Below, piece after piece: positions 5,772 to 11,022 of a stretch of DNA of 11,022 bases (position 1 is the stretch's first letter; every line of letters starts with the position of its first letter). The stretch spans positions 1-11,022 of the forward strand of contig URTF01000066.1 in assembly GCA_900550695.1 (NCBI GenBank), in the 5' to 3' direction. Position numbers and translations under genes: made by a program. Source of the DNA: an uncultured Ruminococcus sp. GTDB taxonomy: Bacteria > Bacillota > Clostridia > Oscillospirales > Ruminococcaceae. The notes under the pieces were generated by a model. It was given only the letters and a program-made list of their open reading frames with translations, did not search any database and had not been told where the DNA came from.

Positions 5772-5822
5772 AAAACACAGCCGCACACCTTTGGTTTTGG
5801 TGTGCGGCTGATTTTTATTTTT
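5771..5822. terminator. Bidirectional intrinsic terminator between convergent genes
   Basis: CAGCCGCACACC (5778-5789) pairs perfectly with GGTGTGCGGCTG (5799-5810) over a 9-nt loop. On the plus strand the stem is followed by ATTTTTATTTTT. On the minus strand it is followed by TGTTTTTTACC. It therefore serves both the zinc-ribbon gene and the PAP2 gene, whose stop codon (5815-5817) lies within the plus-strand T-rich tail. Confidence 0.92.
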
Positions 5823-6360
5823 CTGCATTGTGCAGCTCTTTCTGAGGAAAAATTTTCTTTGAGAAAAAGCAGACTGCGATACCTATAAGTGTTCCTATTA
5901 CTGCCCCTGCAAGAACATCGGTCGGAAAATGAACATACAGGTACAGTCTTGAAAATGCGATAACAGCAGCAAGAATGTATGCAGCGATCCCGAGCTTCTT
6001 ATTTGCATGAAGTATGATAGCCGCTGCCGCAAATGATGCCATAGTGTGTCCCGAAGGGAAAGAGTAGTCTTTCGGCACTGCTATGAGAAGCTCGATAGTA
6101 TCGTTTATCCAGCAGGGTCTTTGCCGTGCGATGAGATTTTTCAGCAGAAGATTTCCGACAAGAGCACAGCCGACAAGTCCTGCGGCGAGTTCAAGTCCGT
6201 TACGTCGGTATTTTCGGCTTATGACCATTGCGGCGGCAACGAATATCCATATAAATCCGACATTTCCAACGGCGGTCAGCTTCGGCATAACAAAATCGAA
6301 AAAGCCGTTTGAGAGCCTTTCACGAATAAAGTCAAGTATCCTGAAATCAATTTCCGTCAT
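5815..6360 (-). CDS. PAP2-family membrane phosphatase
   Basis: Integral-membrane lipid phosphatase of the PAP2 superfamily, with a likely role in removing phosphate from undecaprenyl diphosphate or a related lipid phosphate outside the membrane. The frame stays open to an ATG at 6402, but ATG 6360 is preferred because AAAGGA lies 5-6 nt before it; the longer start would lie inside the upstream gene. With this start it has 181 residues, normal for the family. All three signature motifs are complete: KNLIARQRP (Lys74, Arg81, Pro82), PSGH (102-105, His105) and SRLYLYVHFPTD (Ser137-Arg138, His144, Asp148). About five or six hydrophobic segments are visible. It begins 16 nt after the EamA transporter gene, so the two are probably co-transcribed. 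BcrC-type undecaprenyl pyrophosphatase is the best guess; a phosphatidate-type substrate is not excluded. Confidence 0.9.
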   Translation of the reverse strand: MTEIDFRILDFIRERLSNGFFDFVMPKLTAVGNVGFIWIFVAAAMVISRKYRRNGLELAAGLVGCALVGNLLLKNLIARQRPCWINDTIELLIAVPKDYSFPSGHTMASFAAAAIILHANKKLGIAAYILAAVIAFSRLYLYVHFPTDVLAGAVIGTLIGIAVCFFSKKIFPQKELHNAEK

Positions 6361-6376
6361 AAAAATTCCTTTCCGA

Positions 6377-7234
6377 TCATATAACAAGAAGAAGCGTTCC
6401 AACGGTTATGAGCAGAAGTCCGAGGAGCGATTTTTTTGTGAGCTTTTCTTTCAGCACGATACAGGAAAAAGCGACCGTGACAAGAATACTCAGCTTGTCT
6501 GTCGGCACAACGATGCTTGCCTGACCGTCCTGCAAAGCCTTGTAGTAGCAGAGCCACGAAAGTCCCGTTGTGAGTCCCGAAAGGCAGATAAAAAGCATAC
6601 TCTTTCGGTCTATCTTTTTCAGCTCGCCCTGTTTTTTCGTAACAAAGACCATTACCCACGCCATTATGAGAACGACTATCGTTCGTATCGCCGTGCCGAG
6701 GTTGGAGGGAACGCCGCTTATGCCTATTTTGCCGAGGATAGAGGTAAGGCTTGCGAACACGGCGGAGAGTACGGCATAGAAAAGCCAGCCTTTGCCCGTT
6801 GTCTGCTTATCGGTTTTCTTCTTTTCTATCATAAGATAAGTGCCTGCGCTGATAAGGATAATGCAGACGATTTTCAGCAGACTGAGTTCTTCACCGAGAA
6901 TGATAAACGCAAGCAGCATCGTGAGGACGGTGCTTGATTTGTCAACGGGAGTGACCTTGTTCACGTCACCGATCTGCAATGCCTTGAAGTAGCAGAGCCA
7001 GCTTCCGCCCGTTGCAAGTCCCGAAAGTATGAGGAACGCAAGCGTTTTGCCCGAGATGTCGTTAATACCGCCGAATTGTCCCGTGACAAATACCATTATC
7101 CACGAGAAAAAGAGAATGATTATGGTTCGTACAGCCGTTGCGACAGTCGAATCGGTGCTTTTGATGCCTATTTTTGCAAGGATAGAAGTCACGCCTGCGA
7201 AAAAGGCAGAGCCGAATGCGAATGCTATCCACAT
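6377..7234 (-). CDS. EamA-family (DMT superfamily) transporter
   Basis: Ten-segment inner-membrane exporter or permease of the drug/metabolite transporter superfamily; the substrate cannot be read from sequence. Two EamA repeats are obvious. Residues 1-137 and about 150-285 repeat the same order of strings: SILAKIGI/SILGKIGI, TAVRTIII/TAIRTIVV, WIMVFVTG/WVMVFVTK, GGSWLCYFKALQ/GLSWLCYYKALQ, and VDKSSTVLT/TDKLSILVT. A short charged loop (KKKTDKQTTGKG) joins them. AGGTGAT lies 6 nt before the ATG. It follows the GGDEF gene by 52 nt with no visible terminator and precedes the PAP2 gene by 16 nt, so it may lie in the middle of a three-gene transcript. Confidence 0.9.
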   Translation of the reverse strand: MWIAFAFGSAFFAGVTSILAKIGIKSTDSTVATAVRTIIILFFSWIMVFVTGQFGGINDISGKTLAFLILSGLATGGSWLCYFKALQIGDVNKVTPVDKSSTVLTMLLAFIILGEELSLLKIVCIILISAGTYLMIEKKKTDKQTTGKGWLFYAVLSAVFASLTSILGKIGISGVPSNLGTAIRTIVVLIMAWVMVFVTKKQGELKKIDRKSMLFICLSGLTTGLSWLCYYKALQDGQASIVVPTDKLSILVTVAFSCIVLKEKLTKKSLLGLLLITVGTLLLVI

Positions 7235-7286
7235 TGATGATCACCTGCGTTATTATTTTAGATCATGATATCTTATCGGAAACAGT

Positions 7287-9080
7287 TTATTGCAGCATAT
7301 TATGATCTTCATTATAATATGATTCAACCAAGGTGCAGTCCATTATCAGAACGTAAAACACATTTCCGTAATAGCGGCTCTTCACTATTCTGCCGTGATC
7401 GAGGACGGGGTGATAGCTGCCGTCTTTTTTGGCAAAATGGAATTTAACAAAGTCATTGTTGCCGCTGACTTTTGAATTGATCTGCGACCAGATGCTTGTT
7501 TCCACAGCTTCCTGTTCATCGGGGCGGATTAGATTTCGGAATCGGTGATCGGTATGTGCAAGAAAATCATCAAAATCTTTGCAACCTGCAAAGTTTATCA
7601 ATTCCTGATTGGCAAATAAGATACGGTCATCTTCGGGGTCTGCTTTATATATCAAAAAAGCGCCGGGAAGATTCTTGGATATATCCTGAAGTGCAAATCC
7701 AAGTCGGCTTCTATGCTGTATATTATAATCGTCACGATAAGCAAGGCAGTTATGCTTTCCGTGAAGTTTTACTTCGTAAAGCGCCATATCCGCACATCGA
7801 ATAAGTTCGGAAATATCTTTGCAATTTTCGGGAAATTCCGCATAACCGACTGAAATGAAAAAATTATGGTTTTCGCTATTATATGTAAAATGCCGTTGTT
7901 CCAAGGTGAATTTTTCGATCTTATCCTTTGCTTCCTCAGCTGTTGTTCCAATAAGAATTATTGAAAATTCATCGCCGCCGTTTCTGCATAATATCGCATC
8001 TTCAGCAAAATTATCTTTCATACTCTGTGCAAGTGTTTTCAGTGCCGCATCACCTACCGAGTGTCCATACATATCATTGATAAATTTAAAATCATCAATA
8101 TCCATCTGAATTCCTACACAGTTTACATTCGGGTGTGTATGTATGACATTGTGAAGCTGTTCATCAAAACCTTTTCTGTTCAAAAGTCCGGTCAATGGAT
8201 CTGTTACTGACAGCTTTTTAAGGTCTTCACGATGCTGTTCCGACACAAGGATTGCGTATGTCAAAACGGTCAGAAGCAGGATTATACAAAGTCCGATGAA
8301 CAAATTTAAAAAGAATCTATTTTCATGAGCCCAACCGCCTTTGGGCATTACCGCCAAACGGAATGAACAGCAGCCAAGCTTAAATTCAAAAATGATCGGG
8401 TCATTTAAAGATTCACTCGATGCAGATATCACACTATATTCATCATCAAAAGGGGATTTTGTCTTAGATAAGCAATAATCATATCCGAAATCCGTAAGTG
8501 ATTGCACCGAATTTTCAAAAATAGCGGGAACACGAATGATCACTATCGTAAATCCCCAAAAATAAGATTCTCCGTTTGCATTTTCCAAATATACAGGATT
8601 TCGAATTGCAATTCCGCTTCCGCCCTGCTTTAAGTCAAATGGTCCTTGCATCGTTACAAGATCATTATCTCTTCCGTATCGGCAGATCTCACCCCTGCTT
8701 TCGTCGTGGATAAGATCTATCGCGCCTGCTTCATTTCCTGCATTGGGGAAAATGTCTGTAACGATGCCTTCGGGGGCGATCTGGATACTTTGAATATAAC
8801 CCGTCATCAGATCTTCTGCAATATCCTGGAATTTTTCTATCTTTCCGTTTTCACTTATTACGATTTCCTCCAGCGTGCCTGTGATAGCAATACCGCGATA
8901 CATATCGTTCTGCAAACGTTCTGCATAGGTTTCAGCATTTAACTCTGTGATCGTTTGCGTCTGTTTTTGATCTGTCTTGTAGGAGTGATATAAAATCACT
9001 GTCAGTATCAGACAGCCAAACACAAAAACAAGTATAGGCAATATATACATTTTGATGTGTTTTTTCTTTAACGAGGTCAT
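7287..9080 (-). CDS. Membrane diguanylate cyclase: CHASE-like sensor, GGDEF, C-terminal PAS
   Basis: It probably makes cyclic di-GMP from two GTP in response to an outside signal. Residues 12-31 are membrane segment 1. Residues 55-200 are an outside CHASE-type sensor, recognisable by SIQIAPEGIVTDIFP, GNEA, GPFDLKQGG and FWGF. Residues 256-281 are membrane segment 2. Residues 290-448 are the cyclase domain, with DPLTGLLNRKGF, the metal aspartates in MDIDDFK (327-330) and an intact GGDEF (368-372). The RxxD inhibitory site is not seen at its usual place before GGDEF. Residues 460-590 look like a PAS fold (ILFANQEL, FRNLIRPDE, KKDGSYHPV). No EAL domain follows and no frameshift is apparent. AAGGAG lies about 12 nt before ATG 9080; ATG at residue 11 is an alternative. 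Base composition looks more A/T-rich than its neighbours. Confidence 0.88.
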   Translation of the reverse strand: MTSLKKKHIKMYILPILVFVFGCLILTVILYHSYKTDQKQTQTITELNAETYAERLQNDMYRGIAITGTLEEIVISENGKIEKFQDIAEDLMTGYIQSIQIAPEGIVTDIFPNAGNEAGAIDLIHDESRGEICRYGRDNDLVTMQGPFDLKQGGSGIAIRNPVYLENANGESYFWGFTIVIIRVPAIFENSVQSLTDFGYDYCLSKTKSPFDDEYSVISASSESLNDPIIFEFKLGCCSFRLAVMPKGGWAHENRFFLNLFIGLCIILLLTVLTYAILVSEQHREDLKKLSVTDPLTGLLNRKGFDEQLHNVIHTHPNVNCVGIQMDIDDFKFINDMYGHSVGDAALKTLAQSMKDNFAEDAILCRNGGDEFSIILIGTTAEEAKDKIEKFTLEQRHFTYNSENHNFFISVGYAEFPENCKDISELIRCADMALYEVKLHGKHNCLAYRDDYNIQHRSRLGFALQDISKNLPGAFLIYKADPEDDRILFANQELINFAGCKDFDDFLAHTDHRFRNLIRPDEQEAVETSIWSQINSKVSGNNDFVKFHFAKKDGSYHPVLDHGRIVKSRYYGNVFYVLIMDCTLVESYYNEDHNMLQ

Positions 9081-9086
9081 AATGTG

Positions 9087-9179
9087 TTAGTTCTCCTTGT
9101 ATTTCCCGTAAATTCCGTTTGCCGAGCAGGTCAATCCAAACTGATCTTCTTCAATATACCACATAGCCGCATAAAGCAT
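9087..9179 (-). CDS. Possible 30-residue ORF just before the GGDEF gene
   Basis: ATG 9179 to TAA 9087 encodes 30 residues, beginning MLYAAMWYIEEDQF. It stops 6 nt before the GGDEF start, and that gene's ribosome binding site lies within its last codons. There is no ribosome binding site ahead of ATG 9179 or the second ATG at 9164, and a TAA lies four codons upstream. It could be a small coupled leader peptide, the tail of a decayed gene or chance. I do not recognise it. Confidence 0.3.
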   Translation of the reverse strand: MLYAAMWYIEEDQFGLTCSANGIYGKYKEN

Positions 9180-9217
9180 AGCTGAATTTTATGTTTATAT
9201 ATCACTGAGAAAAGCAC

Positions 9218-10648
9218 TTATGAAAGATGCAGCATATTTATAAGGAATATCCAGCTTGTGCCGTAGTAAACTACGACTGCAACAAGGTCGTTGAGGGTGG
9301 TTATCATCGGACCTGAAGCAACAGCCGGGTCTATCTTTATCTTCTTGAAGAAAAGCGGCGTGAGCGTTCCTACTGCGCTGGATACGATTATTGCGAGTAT
9401 GAGCGAAATTCCGATACAGCCCGACATTGCAAAAGAATACATAAGGTCTTTACCCTTAAAAAGGAAGATGTAAAGACCGACTGCGGCAAACGAAAGCACT
9501 CCGATCAGCAGACCGTTGAGCAGCCCGACACGCATTTCTTTCGATACAAGCTGAAGCTTCTGCCTGAATGAAAGCTGACCGTCCGTAAGAACACGGATAG
9601 TCACCGCAAGGGATTGTGTGCCGACGTTGCCTGCCATATCAAGGATAAGCGACTGGAACGCAACGATCAGCGTGAGCTGTGCGACAACCTTCTCAAACGC
9701 ACCCACAACGGTCGAGACCAACATTCCGAGCGCAAGCAGTATCAGCAGCCACGGCAAACGTTTTTTTATACTCTGTCCGATAGGTTCGTTGAGATCTTCT
9801 TCGGCGGTAAGACCTGCAAGCTTTGCGTAATCCTCGCCCATTTCATCGTCTGCGGCTTCGATGATGTTCTGCGCAGTGATAACGCCGAGCAGACGATTTG
9901 AATCGTCCAGAACGGGTATGATATATTCCGAGTAATCTTTCAGCTTTTCGATACAGTCGGAGGTCTGTTCGGTCGCATATACATAGGGAAATGAGGTCGC
10001 AACAAGGCTGTTCAGTTCGTCCTCACTTCTTGCTGTGATAAGGTCTTTTAAATCAATAGCGCCGCTGAAAACATTGTTTTCGTCAACAACGAACAGCGTT
10101 GAGATATTGTCATTTTCCTTTGCCTGACTGATGAGAGCAGTCATTGCCTGTTTTACCGACATATCGTCTTTGATGATTATGCAGTTGGTAGTCATTCGGC
10201 TGCCTATTTCCTCATCGTCAAAGGAGGCGATGAGTTTCAGCTCATTCCGTATATCGGGGTCTACCGTATCGATGATAAGACTGCGCTTGTCCTTGTCGGT
10301 TTCGGAAAGAATATTCACAGCAGTATCTGTATCAAGTTCGGATATAAGAGCAGCCGCTTTGCGAATATCCATTTCATTGAGATAAGTTCCTGCGTCTTTT
10401 TCGTCGAGATGCTCAAAAATATCGCCGAGCATTTCCTCGCTGCAGATGCGGTAGAACTTTTTTCTGTCCTGAACGGTAAGGCTGCTGATAACATCTGCAA
10501 TGTCGCTGCCGTGATAATCGTCCAGACGGTTCATCATTGCTTTGGGCGAATCGTTGCCCGTGATTATTGCCGTTATTTCGTCAAAATGCGGATTTTTTGC
10601 AGCTTCGTTCTCGGGTGCTTTTACAATAGTGTTTTCTGTGTTCTTCAT
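9218..10648 (-). CDS. mgtE: MgtE-family magnesium transporter
   Basis: Mg2+ channel/transporter of the inner membrane, full length at 476 residues. GGAGGA (10656-10661) lies 7 nt before the ATG. Residues 33-137 are the helical MgtE N-domain. Residues 145-265 are a CBS pair, with SRMTTNCIIIKDDMSV as the first CBS and the second ending in LLGVITAQNIIEA. Residues 290-476 carry five membrane segments, with the family motif GNVGTQS (340-346) and DPAVASGP...TTLND (440-454), whose last Asp fits the pore aspartate. In the known structures the N and CBS domains bind Mg2+ and close the pore when Mg2+ is plentiful. All of these parts are present. The gene has its own strong promoter and a long leader with an upstream ORF and attenuator, so expression is probably controlled after transcription starts. 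Confidence 0.95.
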   Translation of the reverse strand: MKNTENTIVKAPENEAAKNPHFDEITAIITGNDSPKAMMNRLDDYHGSDIADVISSLTVQDRKKFYRICSEEMLGDIFEHLDEKDAGTYLNEMDIRKAAALISELDTDTAVNILSETDKDKRSLIIDTVDPDIRNELKLIASFDDEEIGSRMTTNCIIIKDDMSVKQAMTALISQAKENDNISTLFVVDENNVFSGAIDLKDLITARSEDELNSLVATSFPYVYATEQTSDCIEKLKDYSEYIIPVLDDSNRLLGVITAQNIIEAADDEMGEDYAKLAGLTAEEDLNEPIGQSIKKRLPWLLILLALGMLVSTVVGAFEKVVAQLTLIVAFQSLILDMAGNVGTQSLAVTIRVLTDGQLSFRQKLQLVSKEMRVGLLNGLLIGVLSFAAVGLYIFLFKGKDLMYSFAMSGCIGISLILAIIVSSAVGTLTPLFFKKIKIDPAVASGPMITTLNDLVAVVVYYGTSWIFLINMLHLS

Positions 10649-10689
10649 TGGAATGTCCTCCGTTTCTTTTTTATGTGGGACATCGGGAC

Positions 10690-10732
10690 ATAAAAATCCC
10701 GTATATGACAGTCAGTACAGGTCATATACGGG
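10690..10732 (-). terminator. Attenuator-type terminator in the mgtE leader
   Basis: On the minus strand, CCCGTATATGAC (10732-10721) pairs perfectly with GTCATATACGGG (10709-10698) over an 11-nt loop. ATTTTTATG follows. It lies inside the leader, 13 nt after the stop of the upstream ORF and about 30 nt before the mgtE ribosome binding site. If it forms, transcription would stop before mgtE, so it must be overridden for expression. Confidence 0.75.
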
Positions 10733-10745
10733 CAGATATCATTAT

Positions 10746-10844
10746 TTACAGCGAATAAAATGGCAGTGCTAAGCAAGCCGTATCGGCTGTATGAAAATAT
10801 CCGTATGATCGCCCGTTTGACCCGCCGCTATCGCCGTTTGCCAC
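10746..10844 (-). CDS. 32-codon leader ORF upstream of mgtE
   Basis: Starts at GTG 10844 behind GGAGGTG (10851-10857) with ideal 6-nt spacing, the best ribosome binding site on this strand, and stops at TAA 10746. The peptide starts ANGDSGGSNGRS after the initiator. It continues with an aromatic stretch (YGYFHT) and ends in a hydrophobic tail (LALPFYSL). It is too short for a folded enzyme. The ORF lies wholly between the promoter and the terminator hairpin of mgtE, so a leader peptide whose translation sets termination is the natural reading. The segment GATCATACGG (10810-10801) in the ORF resembles the 3' arm of the terminator and could pair with its 5' arm. It differs from the Pro/Asp-rich MgtL of enterics. 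Confidence 0.65.
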   Translation of the reverse strand: MANGDSGGSNGRSYGYFHTADTACLALPFYSL

Positions 10845-10887
10845 TTTATTCACCTCCGAATTAATGTTTTCGCAATTTTGCAAAATA

Positions 10888-10916
10888 ATTATAGCACTAA
10901 AGAAGTTTTTTGTCAA
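10888..10916 (-). promoter_or_regulatory. Consensus SigA promoter of the mgtE leader
   Basis: On the minus strand TTGACA (10916-10911) and TATAAT (10893-10888) are both perfect and are spaced by exactly 17 nt. Transcription would start near 10881, so the leader is about 230 nt. A perfect-consensus promoter fits a system where control occurs later, at the attenuator. Confidence 0.88.
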
Positions 10917-11022
10917 TTAAAATATATGTTAAATAGTATTTGCAGTATTTTGACCGTTTACAGAGTGTAATACTAAACACCAATAAAATACAGGAAAAAA
11001 TCTGCGCCGAAATCCAATATAA
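10917..11022. other. Right-edge A/T-rich segment, nothing supportable
   Basis: No reading frame of useful length, no stable hairpin and no convincing divergent promoter. A TTGACC (10950-10955) has no well-placed TATAAT partner. The segment is probably the intergenic region upstream of mgtE. Confidence 0.5.

Noticed and set aside
4953..5828. Long minus-strand frame opposite the zinc-ribbon gene
   Set aside because: It looks membrane-like (rich in Val, Ile and Ala) only because it is the complement of the Asp/Tyr-rich codons of the zinc-ribbon gene. It also runs across the strong bidirectional terminator.
6361..6402. Upstream ATG 6402 as PAP2 start
   Set aside because: It would overlap the end of the EamA gene. 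ATG 6360 has AAAGGA at proper spacing and keeps the normal PAP2 N-terminus.
6083..6937. Plus-strand frame across the PAP2 and EamA genes
   Set aside because: Its product is basic and has no domain. Both minus-strand genes beneath it have complete family motifs and good ribosome binding sites.
10649..10880. M-box (ykoK) riboswitch upstream of mgtE
   Set aside because: The gene choice fits, but I could not find the conserved opening GGTGAGGCTCC-like block or the later core on the transcribed strand. An AGTGCTAAGC string is present only on the opposite strand. A covariance-model scan would be decisive.
10917..11022. Divergent promoter or start of a new gene at the right edge
   Set aside because: No -35/-10 pair with suitable spacing and no open frame of useful length are visible before the window ends.

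Overview
The window looks like chromosome from a ruminococcal Firmicute (Oscillospiraceae, close to Ruminococcus albus or R. flavefaciens). This is inferred from gene content, not from a database match. The supporting signs are a secreted GH5 cellulase lipoprotein, a receptor-like Ser/Thr kinase with a Thr-rich linker, a zinc-ribbon membrane protein, AGGAGG-type ribosome binding sites and TTGACA/TATAAT promoters. No rRNA, tRNA, CRISPR array or transposase gene was seen.

Layout. Positions 1-343 hold an edge fragment, a strong hairpin and the promoter of the cellulase gene. Three plus-strand genes follow: GH5 lipoprotein (344-2176), receptor-type Ser/Thr kinase (3095-4726) and zinc-ribbon membrane protein (4959-5771). 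Each has its own promoter or a long separate leader, so they are probably separate transcripts. A perfect 12-bp bidirectional terminator at 5778-5810 divides this half from the minus-strand half. Read in their own direction, the minus-strand genes are mgtE (10648-9218), a possible 30-residue ORF (9179-9087), a CHASE-GGDEF-PAS diguanylate cyclase (9080-7287), an EamA transporter (7234-6377) and a PAP2 phosphatase (6360-5815). The last two, and perhaps the cyclase, are spaced like an operon.

Three non-coding or small-ORF structures stand out. (1) The 918-bp gap between the GH5 and kinase genes is largely one imperfect nested inverted repeat centred near 2610. Each arm carries a 74-77 bp element with its own 12-13 bp terminal inverted repeats, followed outward by a row of small hairpins and a perfect 14-bp outer match. 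(2) mgtE has a roughly 230-nt leader with a consensus promoter, a 32-codon upstream ORF with an excellent ribosome binding site, and a 12-bp perfect terminator hairpin before mgtE. This looks like an attenuator or leader-peptide switch and not a recognisable M-box. (3) The zinc-ribbon gene has no ribosome binding site of its own. An 11-codon mini-ORF with a good site precedes it and ends in an ATGA overlap with its start, and a 9-bp hairpin covers the mini-ORF start codon.

Functional picture: a cell-surface cellulase beside envelope sensing and signalling proteins, and on the opposite strand Mg2+ uptake, cyclic-di-GMP synthesis, small-metabolite transport and lipid-phosphate recycling. Apart from the likely EamA-PAP2 pair, nothing shows that these genes form one pathway.
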